Shown: in pieces, positions 8,422 to 18,127 of the stretch
Layout of the letters: the number at the start of each line of letters is the position of its first letter
Position numbering within the stretch: the stretch's first letter is position 1
Assembly: GCA_000701725.1 (NCBI GenBank)
Contig: JNJQ01000003.1
Span: forward strand, 124,001-188,000
DNA length: 64,000 bases
Reading direction: 5' to 3'
DNA from: Erysipelotrichaceae bacterium NK3D112
GTDB lineage: Bacteria; Bacillota_I; Bacilli_A; Erysipelotrichales; Erysipelotrichaceae
Notes under the pieces: generated by a model
What the model was told of the DNA's origin: nothing
The model's database searches: none
Seen by the model: the letters and a program-made list of their open reading frames with translations, nothing else
Translations under genes and position numbers: made by a program

Positions 8422-9607
8422 GGAATTGTACAAAGCGGGCAGGGGTCCAAGCTCCTCCCATACATTGGCACCAGAGCGCGCGTGCCGTTTATTCACAGAA
8501 GTTTACGGGCCTTATCCATACTATGAAGCGGAGCTGTTCGGCTCCCTTTCACTGACCGGAAAAGGCCATTATACAGACCGCATCATCATGGAATCACTGC
8601 CGGGCGAATGCAAAGTGAAATTCTCACTTGACTGGGATGAGGATTTCCCCAACGGTTTTTATCTGTGCGCCTTTGATGAGAATCACGAATTTGTCAGAAA
8701 ATGGACTGTCTTTTCGATTGGCGGCGGATCGATTCAGATCAAGGAATATCCGCTTTCCTGGAATGATGAGGTCTATCATGAGAAAAGCTACCGCGAAATC
8801 CGTGCATTGCTGGATGAGAAGAATATCACTCTTCTGGATTACGTCTATTCCCATGAACCGGATCTGAAAGCGTATCTTAACACCATCATCGATGCGATGA
8901 TCGATTGTGTGGAACGAGGAATCAGCACGGAAGGGATGCTTCCGGGCAGACTTCATATGAACCGAACGGCTCACCGTCTATATGCCCAATCCACCGAATC
9001 TCTGCTGGAGAACAATGATCTGCGCCTGATGGCTTACGCGTTTGCGGCAGGCGAGGAGAATGCGGCCGGACACAGTTGCGTCACCGCACCGACCCTAGGC
9101 GCATGCGGCGTCATGGCGGCGTTGGTATATTATTGCGCCAAAGACCGCAACATGGACCGCTCACGTTTGTGCGATGCCTTAGCGATCGGCGGTGTCTTCG
9201 GCAACCTCATCAAAAGCAACGCCACCATTTCCGGCGCTGTCGGCGGCTGTCAGGCGGAAGTCGGCACAGCCGTTTCCATGGCTGCGGCAAGCGCTGCCTA
9301 TCTGATGGGACTGGATATTGACCGCATTGAATATGCGGCGGAAATCGCCATGGAACATAATCTTGGCCTGACATGCGATCCTGTCATGGGCTATGTCATG
9401 ATTCCGTGCATTGAGCGCAATGCGATGGGTGTTCTGCGCGCTTTTGATGCGGCAACACTTTCCAGATACATGAGCAATATCCGCAAGCATCTAGTCTCTT
9501 TTGACATGGTTGTGGAAACGATGAAACAGACCGGCATGCAGATCCCGATCGAACTCAGGGAAACTGCCGAGGGCGGTCTTGCGAAGGAATATCTCAATGA
9601 ATCGTGA
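8408..9607 (+). CDS. sdaA: L-serine ammonia-lyase, single-chain, iron-sulfur type
   Basis: 399 residues. It deaminates L-serine to pyruvate and ammonia. The N-terminal beta domain starts with the conserved GRGPSSSHTLAP, and the alpha domain carries the three cluster cysteines C281 (GGCQ), C323 (LTCDP) and C334 (IPCIE). Their spacing of 42 and 11 nearly matches that of E. coli SdaA. The catalytic cluster is oxygen-sensitive, fitting an anaerobe. The gene overlaps holA and the following glycosylase gene, so it seems co-transcribed with both without an obvious functional link. Confidence 0.95.
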   Translation: MQAIKELYKAGRGPSSSHTLAPERACRLFTEVYGPYPYYEAELFGSLSLTGKGHYTDRIIMESLPGECKVKFSLDWDEDFPNGFYLCAFDENHEFVRKWTVFSIGGGSIQIKEYPLSWNDEVYHEKSYREIRALLDEKNITLLDYVYSHEPDLKAYLNTIIDAMIDCVERGISTEGMLPGRLHMNRTAHRLYAQSTESLLENNDLRLMAYAFAAGEENAAGHSCVTAPTLGACGVMAALVYYCAKDRNMDRSRLCDALAIGGVFGNLIKSNATISGAVGGCQAEVGTAVSMAAASAAYLMGLDIDRIEYAAEIAMEHNLGLTCDPVMGYVMIPCIERNAMGVLRAFDAATLSRYMSNIRKHLVSFDMVVETMKQTGMQIPIELRETAEGGLAKEYLNES

Positions 9608-10085
9608 GGCCCTCGCGCATCCCTTCGGTCCGGTTTATGATGCGGAAAGTGAAGTATTGATTCTTGGCTCATTTCCTTCTGTTGCCTCAAGGAAACAGAA
9701 TTTCTATTATGCCCATCCGCAGAACCGTTTCTGGCCTTTAATGGCAAGACTGTTCAATGAGAAAATCACAGACCGCAGACAATTCTGTCTGCGCCATCAT
9801 ATCGCCTTGTGGGATGTGATTGAATCGTGCACAATCAGCGGTTCAAGCGACGCATCCATCCGTGATGTGGTTCCCAACCGGATCAATGAACTGATTGCAA
9901 AGACACATATACGCGCCGTCTTTACAACCGGCTCAACGGCATCAAAACTGTATGAGCGCTATATCCGCTGCGATGCGGTTCATTATGCGCTGCCTTCCTC
10001 TTCACCCGCAAATGCGAAAATGAAGATGGATGATCTGCTGAAAGAATACAGCAGAATTACGGAGGTTCTCTATGAAAAAACCTGA
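9597..10085 (+). CDS. DNA-deoxyinosine (hypoxanthine) glycosylase, UDG superfamily
   Basis: 162 residues from ATG 9597, chosen because GAAGGAA lies 7 bases upstream; an in-frame TTG at 9579 is less likely. The protein belongs to the uracil-DNA glycosylase superfamily. Motifs LILGSFPSVASRK and NFYYAHPQNRFWP near the N-terminus and ALPSSSPANA near the C-terminus match the family 6 hypoxanthine-DNA glycosylases, which start base excision repair of deaminated adenine. The motif call is good, but substrate preference is inferred from family. It overlaps sdaA by 11 and the U32 gene by 14 bases. Confidence 0.85.
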   Translation: MNREALAHPFGPVYDAESEVLILGSFPSVASRKQNFYYAHPQNRFWPLMARLFNEKITDRRQFCLRHHIALWDVIESCTISGSSDASIRDVVPNRINELIAKTHIRAVFTTGSTASKLYERYIRCDAVHYALPSSSPANAKMKMDDLLKEYSRITEVLYEKT

Positions 10086-12237
10086 ATTGCTGGCACCGGC
10101 CGGCAGTATGGATGCGCTGAAAGCGGCGGTTGCGGGCGGGGCGGATGCCATTTATCTTGGCATGACGAACTTCTCGGCAAGAGCCTTTGCCGGCAATTTC
10201 AACCGTGAGGAGCTGCTTGAGGCAGTCAGATATGCCCATATCCGCAATTTCAGAATCTATGTGACGATGAACACGATGCTCTATGAGAGTGAAATCGCCA
10301 ATGCCATCAAGGATGTCGATTTTCTGTATCACGCGGATGTGGACGCGCTGCTTATACAGGACTACGGTCTGTTCCATTATGTGAGAACATGCTATCCGGA
10401 TTTTGATGTGCACTGTTCCACCCAGATGCATATCCATAACCTTTCCGGTATCCGTTATATGCAAAGCCAGGGTGCTGCCAGAGTCGTATTGGCCAGGGAA
10501 TCACCCATCGAGCTGATCGAGGAAGCGGTGAAAACCGGCATGGAGATCGAAGTGTTCGCTTATGGAGCCATCTGCATTTCCTATTCGGGTCAGTGCATGA
10601 TGAGCGCCTCTTTGAAAAACAGATCGGCCAACCGCGGCATGTGTGCGCAGTGCTGCAGACTGAAATACTATGACGAAAACGGCAATGCGATGAAACAGGG
10701 CGAATATCTGCTTTCCCCGAAGGATCTCAATATCATTGACCGCTTACCGCAGCTGATGGAAGCCGGCGTTTCCTCACTCAAGATTGAAGGACGCATGAAA
10801 CGGCCTGAATATGTATATCTTGCGGTGAAGACATTCCGTGAGGCGATTGATGCCTATGCGGCAGGAAGAACATACACCGTCAGTGCGAAGCGGCAGAAAG
10901 ACCTGATGCTGATGTTCAACCGCGGCTTTTCGCACGGCCATATGTTCCATGATGATGTGAATCAGCGAATGAGCTGGTACCGTCCCAATCATATGGGCGT
11001 CAATATCGGCACCGTCACCCGTTATGCAAAGGGCAGGGTGGAAGTGAAGCTGCATGATACCCTCAATCAGAATGACGGTCTGAGAATTCTCAATGATGCC
11101 GGTGATATCGGTCTGACCGCAGTCAAGATTGAAAAAAACGGCAGACTGGTCAACAGCGGTGCAAAAGGCGATACGGTATGGCTGGAGTGCCATGGCGAAA
11201 CCCGTCCCAAACCCGGACAGAAGCTTCAGAAGACATCTGACAAAAAACTGATTGATGAAATCGACAGGCTCATCGAGCAAGGAAAGACGGTTCCCGTTTC
11301 CATGCATTATGAGGCTTTTGCGGATCAGCCTTTAAGACTGACGGTAACAGACCAAAGGGGCAATCAGGCTCAGAGTGAAAGTGATTTCATCATCCAGACG
11401 GCAAAGAACGCACCGCTTTCACAAGAGAAAATCCACAATGCCTTAAGCAAAACCGGTGATTATCCGTTTGATCTTTCCGCGATCAATGGCGAAGCCGGTA
11501 ATGTGTTCATGCCGGTCAGCGTCATGAATGATAGCCGAAGAAAAGCTCTTGATATCCTCTGCGATCAAAGAGCCATCCTGCATCCTTTGCGCACAAAGGC
11601 AAGGGAATATCAGTTCAGCCTTGAAAAGCCGCGGGCATGGGACAGCCGGATACTTGTGCTGAATATGACGGATTCGGAATATCATACCGATCAGCCGGAA
11701 ACAGAAGTGATCAGACAGAGCGATCCCGTCTGTCCGTCTCAGGACGAAAGAACAGTGATGAGACATATGGCGGTTTCCCAGGCGGGTGATTTTGCGATGG
11801 ATCTGGAAGACTGCATTGCGGGCATGAACCTGAATTGTGCCAACAGCTATGCGGCCGCCTGGCTGCTTTCAAGGCCCGGTATCAATGGAATTATTGTTTC
11901 TTCGGAAATGAACAATGCGCAGATTCATGATCTGATTGAAGCGTTTGAGCAGCGCTATGGATTTGTTCCGCCTTTATACCGTCTTGTTTACGGCAGACGT
12001 GTGCTCATGTATATCAAGGACCGCTTCCTCAATGACAATGTAAGCAAAATCAGAGATTTTCATGGAAATCTTTTCAAGGTGACATATAATGGAATCAGGA
12101 CAGAGATCCATGAACATGAACCGTATGTCTCTGACAATCCATATTGCCGGGGCAGTGTGATCATCATGGATGATCCGTCCGTAAAATATAAGGAGATAAT
12201 AGAAGAAGCTTATGAAGAATTTCATGGAAGAATTTAA
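10072..12237 (+). CDS. U32 family protein with DUF3656-like extension (TrhP/RlhA type)
   Basis: 721 residues. The first third is a peptidase U32 domain (LAPAGSMDALKAAV, then NRGMCAQCCR with GQC upstream) carrying the cysteines proposed to bind an iron-sulfur cluster. The long remainder corresponds to the DUF3656/collagenase-like extension. U32 proteins of this type hydroxylate RNA bases (TrhP on tRNA uridine-34, RlhA on 23S rRNA C2501), so RNA modification is more likely than proteolysis. B. subtilis has two separate genes (yrrN, yrrO) near the udk-greA locus; here one long protein sits elsewhere. GGAGG precedes the ATG by 6 bases. Confidence 0.85.
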   Translation: MKKPELLAPAGSMDALKAAVAGGADAIYLGMTNFSARAFAGNFNREELLEAVRYAHIRNFRIYVTMNTMLYESEIANAIKDVDFLYHADVDALLIQDYGLFHYVRTCYPDFDVHCSTQMHIHNLSGIRYMQSQGAARVVLARESPIELIEEAVKTGMEIEVFAYGAICISYSGQCMMSASLKNRSANRGMCAQCCRLKYYDENGNAMKQGEYLLSPKDLNIIDRLPQLMEAGVSSLKIEGRMKRPEYVYLAVKTFREAIDAYAAGRTYTVSAKRQKDLMLMFNRGFSHGHMFHDDVNQRMSWYRPNHMGVNIGTVTRYAKGRVEVKLHDTLNQNDGLRILNDAGDIGLTAVKIEKNGRLVNSGAKGDTVWLECHGETRPKPGQKLQKTSDKKLIDEIDRLIEQGKTVPVSMHYEAFADQPLRLTVTDQRGNQAQSESDFIIQTAKNAPLSQEKIHNALSKTGDYPFDLSAINGEAGNVFMPVSVMNDSRRKALDILCDQRAILHPLRTKAREYQFSLEKPRAWDSRILVLNMTDSEYHTDQPETEVIRQSDPVCPSQDERTVMRHMAVSQAGDFAMDLEDCIAGMNLNCANSYAAAWLLSRPGINGIIVSSEMNNAQIHDLIEAFEQRYGFVPPLYRLVYGRRVLMYIKDRFLNDNVSKIRDFHGNLFKVTYNGIRTEIHEHEPYVSDNPYCRGSVIIMDDPSVKYKEIIEEAYEEFHGRI

Positions 12238-12601
12238 AAAGTTCGCACTTAAGGGCAACGTCATGGACATGGCTGTCGGTGTCATCATCGGCGGCGCGTT
12301 CGGGGCAATCATCACGGCATTCATTGAAAACATCGTCAATCCGATCATCGGTCTTGCATTCCAGACAGATTTCTCACAGGTTGTCATCCATATGGGTCCT
12401 GTTGATCTCGGCATCGGCGCATTCATCTCCGCTGTCATCAACTTCATCCTCATGGCATTCGTTCTCTTCATCATGGTCAAGGCTGTCAACAAGGCAAAGA
12501 GCCTGACAGAAAAACCTGCTGAACCGGCACCGGCACCTGCCAAGAGCGACGAGCTGGTTGCGCTGGAAAAGATTGTCGAACTCCTCAGCGAAAAGAAGTA
12601 A
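12212..12601 (+). CDS. mscL: Large-conductance mechanosensitive channel
   Basis: 129 residues, two membrane helices. MscL opens under extreme membrane tension to release solutes on hypo-osmotic shock. The N-terminal EFKKFALKGNVMDMAVGVIIG is the canonical first helix, and the second helix is FISAVINFILMAFVLF. The C-terminal cytoplasmic helix is preceded by an AEPAPAPAK linker. The gene overlaps the U32 gene by 26 bases and ends at a terminator, closing the operon that begins near holA. An alternative ATG lies at 12224. Confidence 0.96.
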   Translation: MKNFMEEFKKFALKGNVMDMAVGVIIGGAFGAIITAFIENIVNPIIGLAFQTDFSQVVIHMGPVDLGIGAFISAVINFILMAFVLFIMVKAVNKAKSLTEKPAEPAPAPAKSDELVALEKIVELLSEKK

Positions 12602-12622
12602 AAAAACCAACAATTCAGCACA

Positions 12623-12646
12623 AAGCGGCGAAAGCCGCTTTTCCTT
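12623..12646 (+). terminator. Rho-independent terminator after mscL
   Basis: Stem AAGCGGC/GCCGCTT with a GAAA tetraloop, followed by a T-rich tract. It lies 22 bases after the mscL stop. Confidence 0.85.
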
Positions 12647-12664
12647 TATTAAAAGCCCTTATTT

Positions 12665-12673
12665 TGCTATAAT
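12665..12673 (+). promoter_or_regulatory. Extended -10 promoter for smc
   Basis: TGCTATAAT (TGn plus consensus TATAAT) lies between the mscL terminator and the AAGGAG of smc. A weak TTTATT 17 bases upstream could serve as -35. Confidence 0.65.
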
Positions 12674-12699
12674 ATCTCGGGTTATCCCAAGGAGTTTTC

Positions 12700-15642
12700 A
12701 TGTTTCTGAAAAGGATTGAAATGCAGGGATTCAAGTCCTTTGCCGATAAGACGATTATTTCATTTGAACATCCTCTGACCGGTATTGTCGGTCCCAATGG
12801 ATGCGGAAAATCGAATATCACCGATGCGGTTAGATGGGTGCTTGGCGAACAGAGCGCCCGCAGCATGCGCGGAGACAAGATGAATGATGTCATCTTTGCC
12901 GGCAGTGCCGACCGCCGCAAGGTCAACATGGCAGAGGTCACCCTTGTATTTGATAACACATCAAAAGTACTGAATGATGAAAGGGAAGAGCTCGAGGTCA
13001 CAAGAAGGCTTTACCGTGATTCGGGCGATGCGGAATATCTGATCAACCGGCGCAATGTGCGTCTCAAGGATGTCATCGACCTGTTCCTTGACACAGGTCT
13101 TGGCCGTGATTCCCTGAGCATCATTTCACAGGGCAACGTTCTGACTTTCGCCGAAGCCAAACCGTATGAAAGACGCGGCATTTTCGAAGAGGCCGCGGGA
13201 GTTGCCAAATTCAAAAAGAGAAAGATTGAGTCCATCTCAAAACTGCAGAGAACCACTGACAATCTGCAGCGGCTGACCGATGTGCTCAATGAACTGGAAA
13301 AGCAGGTTTCTCCTCTGAAGCGCCAGGCCCGCAAAGCCGAGATTTACCGCGAAAAGAAAAAGCGTCTGGAAGAGATTGAAATCAATGTTCTGGTATCGGA
13401 AATCGATCAGATCAATGAAGAGATCGAATCCGCGAAAAAGACCCTGTTTGACATCGAGGCAAGAAGCGCGATGTATTCCACAAACATCCAGGTCAGCGAA
13501 CTCAAGATCCAGGAGGGCAGAAAGAACGTTCAGACCCTCGATCATGAGATTGCCGTGCTGCAGGATGAGCTGCTCACCAATTACAACGACGTTGCGGCTC
13601 TGGAAGCGCGCAAAACCGAACTGGATGAAAGACGCAAATATATTGTTCAGACCGGTGATGCCAAACAGAAGGCGAAAGAACTGCGCGAACTGCTTGAAAC
13701 CGCAAGACTGGAATATGAGGACAGACAGAACCGTCTGGATGGCCTCAATACGGAAATCAAACTGTTTTCGGAAAAGCTTTCCGGTTCCGCTCAGAGAATC
13801 ATCGATTCAACCGCGGCTCTGGAAAGGGAAAGCGCTCTGCTGCGCAGTCTGGAAAACAGAAAGAATGTGCTGGATCAATTGATCCGCTCCCCGTTCAACA
13901 ACCAGCAGGGTGTGCGCGCGATCATGGAAAGCCGCAATGCGCTCCATGGCATTCTCGGCGTGGTAGGCCAGGTGTTTGAAGTGGAAAACGGATATGAGGA
14001 AGCCATTGCGACAGCTCTTGGCGGAGCGATGAACAACATCATCACAAGCGATGAGCAGGCAGCACGTGAGGCGATCCGTTTCCTTAACCGCAACCAGTCA
14101 GGAAGAGCGACCTTCCTGCCGCTGAATGTGGTGCAGTCGCGCTATGTTGCAAAAGACATCCGGATCATCTGCGACAATACAAAAGGATTCCTTGGCGCGG
14201 CCAGCGAGTTCGTGCACAATGATCCCAAATTTGACATTGTGGCGCAGGGACTGCTTGGCAATGTGCTTGTCGTGGACACGATGGAAACCGGCAACGAGCT
14301 TTCCGCTCTGACCAAGCGTATGTATAAGATCGTCACACTCAATGGCGAAGTCATTCACCGGGGCGGTTCCATGACCGGCGGCAAAACCCGTCATGACACC
14401 AATATCGTGACCATGCGCAAGGAAGCACAGGATATCGAACGTCAGATCGATTCCCAGAAGGCGAAGGCGGCCATGGCCAGAAAGTCACTTGATTCCGCCA
14501 ACAGCGACAGGGAAATCATCGCCAGAGGCAGACAGGAAAGAACCATCGCGGCAGCCGCGCTTGAACCGGTTGTCGAGGCGAAAAAAGCCAAATATGAAAA
14601 ACTGCGCAATGATTATTCATTGCTGAAGACAGATGCGGACACGGATGAAACAGATGCGCATGCGGATGAGCTTGTCATCAAGCTCAACGGTCTCTATTCA
14701 CGCCGTGATGAAATCACCACATCAATCCGCACCAAACGTGAACAGAGAGCATCCCAGGCGCAGGACAACGAGCGCAAGGAAGCCCAGCTCTCCCAGGTGC
14801 GCAAGGATCTTGCCACAGCGGAGGCAAGCGCCAATGCGATCCGGATCGATCAGTCCAGACTGGAAACCCGCATGGAAAACAATCTGCAGAGACTGACCAG
14901 TGAATACAGACTGACCTATGAATTCGCCCGTTCAAACATGAGCGGTGAAATCGTTGAAAATGCGAAAGAGGAAGTCGCATCGCTGCGTGCGGATATCGAA
15001 CGACTCGGCAATATCAACATGAACGCGCCGGAGGAATACAACGAGGTCAATGAGCGCTATGAAACGCTCAAAGGCCAGATCCAGGAGCTCAGCGAATCCC
15101 GTGACAAGATCCTCGGTGTCATCGATGAGCTTGACGGCAAGATGAAGACGCAGTTCAAGGATATGTTCGACAGGATCAATGCCGAATTCAATGACATCTT
15201 CCGTTCGCTCTACGGCGGCGGCAAGGCGACACTGATTCTGGAAGACCCGAGTGATCTTCTCAACACCGGCATCGACATCGACGCGCAGCCTCCGGGAAAA
15301 GCCGTTCAGAACAACAAGCTGTTCTCAGGCGGCGAGAAGAGTCTGATCGCGCTGTGCGTACTGTTTGCGATTCTTAAGGTCAAACCTGTTCCGCTCGTCA
15401 TTCTCGATGAGGTTGAGGCTGCCCTGGATCCGGGCAATGTTGAAAGATTTGCGCAGTATCTCCACAATTATACAGACAGAACACAGTTTATCGTCGTTAC
15501 CCACCGTCCGGGCACTATGGAAAACACCGATGTGCTCTTCGGTGTCACCATGCAGCATCAGGGTGTCAGCCAGATGCTCAAAGTTGAACTCCGTGAGGCC
15601 ATTGACATGGCTGAACCTACGGTACTGGAGGCTGTATCATGA
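12700..15642 (+). CDS. smc: Chromosome condensation ATPase SMC
   Basis: 980 residues. SMC with ScpA and ScpB forms condensin, which organises and segregates the chromosome. Walker A GPNGCGKS is at residues 31-38, the two coiled-coil arms flank a hinge at roughly 415-560, and the C-terminal head holds the signature LFSGGEKSL (from residue 874) and Walker B VPLVILDEVEAALD. The protein is about 200 residues shorter than the usual ~1,180. The missing length must come from the coiled coils, because both heads and the hinge are present. It is followed by ftsY with a 4-base ATGA overlap, as in many Firmicutes. Confidence 0.96.
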   Translation: MFLKRIEMQGFKSFADKTIISFEHPLTGIVGPNGCGKSNITDAVRWVLGEQSARSMRGDKMNDVIFAGSADRRKVNMAEVTLVFDNTSKVLNDEREELEVTRRLYRDSGDAEYLINRRNVRLKDVIDLFLDTGLGRDSLSIISQGNVLTFAEAKPYERRGIFEEAAGVAKFKKRKIESISKLQRTTDNLQRLTDVLNELEKQVSPLKRQARKAEIYREKKKRLEEIEINVLVSEIDQINEEIESAKKTLFDIEARSAMYSTNIQVSELKIQEGRKNVQTLDHEIAVLQDELLTNYNDVAALEARKTELDERRKYIVQTGDAKQKAKELRELLETARLEYEDRQNRLDGLNTEIKLFSEKLSGSAQRIIDSTAALERESALLRSLENRKNVLDQLIRSPFNNQQGVRAIMESRNALHGILGVVGQVFEVENGYEEAIATALGGAMNNIITSDEQAAREAIRFLNRNQSGRATFLPLNVVQSRYVAKDIRIICDNTKGFLGAASEFVHNDPKFDIVAQGLLGNVLVVDTMETGNELSALTKRMYKIVTLNGEVIHRGGSMTGGKTRHDTNIVTMRKEAQDIERQIDSQKAKAAMARKSLDSANSDREIIARGRQERTIAAAALEPVVEAKKAKYEKLRNDYSLLKTDADTDETDAHADELVIKLNGLYSRRDEITTSIRTKREQRASQAQDNERKEAQLSQVRKDLATAEASANAIRIDQSRLETRMENNLQRLTSEYRLTYEFARSNMSGEIVENAKEEVASLRADIERLGNINMNAPEEYNEVNERYETLKGQIQELSESRDKILGVIDELDGKMKTQFKDMFDRINAEFNDIFRSLYGGGKATLILEDPSDLLNTGIDIDAQPPGKAVQNNKLFSGGEKSLIALCVLFAILKVKPVPLVILDEVEAALDPGNVERFAQYLHNYTDRTQFIVVTHRPGTMENTDVLFGVTMQHQGVSQMLKVELREAIDMAEPTVLEAVS

Positions 15643-16613
15643 GTTTTCTGAGTAAATTGAAAGACAGATTCTTCGGTCAGAAGGAAGAGGAAAAAGCGGT
15701 ATATCTTTCCGGCTTCAAAAAGGCAAAGCAAACATTCGGCGACCAGCTCAATGAGATGCGCTATGAATTCAAGGGCGTCGATGATGATTTTCTGGAACAG
15801 CTGACCATCATCCTGCTGGAAAGCGATGTCGGCATTGAAACAGCCGATCTCATCTGCGAGCGCCTGAAGGAAAAGTGCACCGACTTCCCGGGCCTGACAT
15901 TCCATTGGGCAATGAATTTCCTGATTGAAATCATGCAGGAAGTATACAATGAGTATGAGGATACGCCGATTGTCTACAATGACAACGGTCCGACTGTGAT
16001 TCTGCTTGAAGGTGTCAACGGTTCCGGCAAGACAACCAGTGCCGCCAAACTTGCACAGATGTATATGAAGCAGGGCAAGTCCGTTGCCTTTGTCGCTGCG
16101 GACACATTCCGTGCCGGCGCCATTGACCAGCTGGCAAGATGGGGTGAAAGACTCGGTGTCCATTGTATCAAGGGACGCGAAAACGGCGATCCGAGCGCAG
16201 CCATCGTGGATGGATGCCGCTATGCGAAAGAGAACAATATCGATATTCTCTTATGCGATACAGCGGGACGTCTGCAGAACAAGGTCAATCTGATGAATGA
16301 GCTTTCCAAGATGAACCGTGTCTCCGCCCGTGAGATCGAAGGAGCACCCCATGATGTATGGCTGGTCCTTGATGCGACAACGGGTCAGAACGGTCTGTCA
16401 CAGGCGCAGGTCTTCGCGGAATCGACCAAGCTTTCCGGTATCATCCTGACCAAGATGGACGGTACGGCAAAGGGCGGCATCGTGCTTGCGATCAAGCACA
16501 AGCTCCATGTGCCGGTGCTGTTTATCGGCCTTGGCGAGCAGCCGGACGATCTCAGACCGTTCAATCTGGATTCGTATCTGTATTCCATTTCTGAAGGTCT
16601 CGAAAATGGATAA
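15639..16613 (+). CDS. ftsY: Signal recognition particle receptor FtsY
   Basis: 324 residues. FtsY is the membrane-associated GTPase that docks SRP-ribosome complexes. The G1 motif GVNGSGKT is at residues 125-132, followed by [22 protein letters not shown] and [10 protein letters not shown]. The acidic A domain is essentially absent: only a short Lys/Glu N-terminus precedes the N domain, as usual in Gram-positive bacteria. It shares ATGA with the smc stop and overlaps ylxM by 8 bases. Confidence 0.97.
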   Translation: MSFLSKLKDRFFGQKEEEKAVYLSGFKKAKQTFGDQLNEMRYEFKGVDDDFLEQLTIILLESDVGIETADLICERLKEKCTDFPGLTFHWAMNFLIEIMQEVYNEYEDTPIVYNDNGPTVILLEGVNGSGKTTSAAKLAQMYMKQGKSVAFVAADTFRAGAIDQLARWGERLGVHCIKGRENGDPSAAIVDGCRYAKENNIDILLCDTAGRLQNKVNLMNELSKMNRVSAREIEGAPHDVWLVLDATTGQNGLSQAQVFAESTKLSGIILTKMDGTAKGGIVLAIKHKLHVPVLFIGLGEQPDDLRPFNLDSYLYSISEGLENG

Positions 16614-16920
16614 GATTGAAGCCAACAATCTGCTTGATTTCTATGGGGCACTGCTGACCGACAAGCAGCGGGCCATATGCGACTATTACTACCGCGAGGA
16701 TTATTCACTTACCGAAATTGCCGAAATGGAAGGCGTTTCCCGCAGCGCCATTCATGACACGGTGAAACGGTGCGATCGTGAACTTGCGGCATATGAGGAA
16801 AAGCTTCACTGTTTCTCTTCCTATCAGAAACGGATGCGGCTTTATGAAAAGATCAGAAAGCAGGGCAATGAGGCCATCTCTGACCTGCTTGATAAGTGTA
16901 TTGAAACTGAAACCGAATAA
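16606..16920 (+). CDS. ylxM: YlxM family DNA-binding protein
   Basis: 104 residues with a sigma-70 region 4-like helix-turn-helix (DYSLTEIAEMEGVSRSAIHD). YlxM proteins are usually encoded between ftsY and ffh and are thought to act with the SRP pathway. Here ftsY is present but the next gene is ackA, so ffh has moved. ATG 16606 gives the standard family N-terminus ([14 protein letters not shown]) and overlaps ftsY by 8 bases. Confidence 0.93.
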   Translation: MDKIEANNLLDFYGALLTDKQRAICDYYYREDYSLTEIAEMEGVSRSAIHDTVKRCDRELAAYEEKLHCFSSYQKRMRLYEKIRKQGNEAISDLLDKCIETETE

Positions 16921-16930
16921 GGAGGAAAAA

Positions 16931-18127
16931 ATGAGCAAAGTTATTGCGGTCAATTCCGGTTCATCATCACTGAAGTTCCAGCTGTTCGACATGCCTTCCG
17001 AGGAAGTTCTGACCAGCGGACAGGCTGAGCGTATCGGCCAGGAAATGGGTGCTTTCACCATCAAGTACAACGGTGAAAAGCATGTTACAAATCTGCCTCT
17101 GCCCGATCACAAGGCAGCAGTCAGACTTCTTCTGAAGAGTCTCACAGATCTCGGCATCGTCGAGGATCTCAATGAAATCAAGGGTGCAGGCCACAGAATC
17201 GTCCAGGGCGGCGCATACTTCTCCGAGAGCGTTGTCGTTGATGAGGATGTCGTGAACAAGGTTGATGAGTTATGCGAACTCGCTCCGCTGCACAACCCGG
17301 CTCACCTGGTCTGCTACAGAGCGTTCAAGGAAGCTCTGCCTCAGATTGGTCATGTATTCGTATTCGATACAGCATTCCATCAGACAATGGGACCGGAATC
17401 CTATCTCTTCCCGGTACCGTATGACTGGTATACACAGTACAAGATCCGCCGCTATGGCGCACATGGAACCAGCCACTGGTATGTCAACAGACGTACAGCT
17501 GAAATCATGGGCAGACCGGTTGAGGATATGAACATGATCACATGCCATCTTGGCAACGGCGCTTCCATTACCGCAATCAAAGGCGGCAAGTGCATCAACA
17601 CATCCATGGGTCTGACACCGCTCGGCGGAATCATGATGGGCACACGTTCCGGCGATATCGATCCGACCGTTGTCTTCTACATGATGAAGAAGCTCGAATG
17701 CACACCGGATGAAATGGACACATTCCTGAACAAGCGTTCCGGTATGCTCGGTGTTTCCGGCATCAGCTCCGATGCCCGTGACATCCAGGCGGCCTACGAA
17801 GAAGGCAATGAAAGAGCAATCCTGACTGTTGATCTGTATACAAACAGAGTCATCAACGTCATCGGCGGATATTATATGCAGCTGGGTCATGTCGATGCGA
17901 TCGTCTTCACAGCAGGTCTTGGCGAAAACGATGCTCACATGCGTGAAAGAGTTCTGAAGAAGCTCGAAGAGGGCATGGGCGTTTCCATCGACTATGAACT
18001 CAACAAGAAGATCCATGGCAAGGAATGCCTGATCTCCAAGCCTGATTCAAAGATCGCGGTTTATGTCATCCCGACCAATGAGGAACTCGTCATTGCCCGC
18101 GATACAGTCAGACTGCTCGGCTTATGA
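16931..18127 (+). CDS. ackA: Acetate kinase
   Basis: 398 residues. It converts acetyl phosphate and ADP to acetate and ATP, the energy-conserving end step of acetate fermentation. Motifs are VNSGSSSLKFQL at the N-terminus, GHRIVQGG, HGTSHWYV with the active-site His, and FTAGLGENDAHMRE near the end. GGAGG at 16921-16925 directly precedes ATG 16931; in-frame codons upstream belong to the ylxM region. No pta is in the window. It overlaps nrnA by 4 bases. Confidence 0.97.
   Translation: MSKVIAVNSGSSSLKFQLFDMPSEEVLTSGQAERIGQEMGAFTIKYNGEKHVTNLPLPDHKAAVRLLLKSLTDLGIVEDLNEIKGAGHRIVQGGAYFSESVVVDEDVVNKVDELCELAPLHNPAHLVCYRAFKEALPQIGHVFVFDTAFHQTMGPESYLFPVPYDWYTQYKIRRYGAHGTSHWYVNRRTAEIMGRPVEDMNMITCHLGNGASITAIKGGKCINTSMGLTPLGGIMMGTRSGDIDPTVVFYMMKKLECTPDEMDTFLNKRSGMLGVSGISSDARDIQAAYEEGNERAILTVDLYTNRVINVIGGYYMQLGHVDAIVFTAGLGENDAHMRERVLKKLEEGMGVSIDYELNKKIHGKECLISKPDSKIAVYVIPTNEELVIARDTVRLLGL

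Noticed and set aside
16486-16605. Upstream extension of ylxM
   Set aside because: These codons lie in ftsY in another frame, and the family start is at 16606.
17270-18016. 248-codon open frame antisense to ackA
   Set aside because: Shadow of ackA; no RBS, and a Cys/His/Asp pattern typical of reverse-complement codons.
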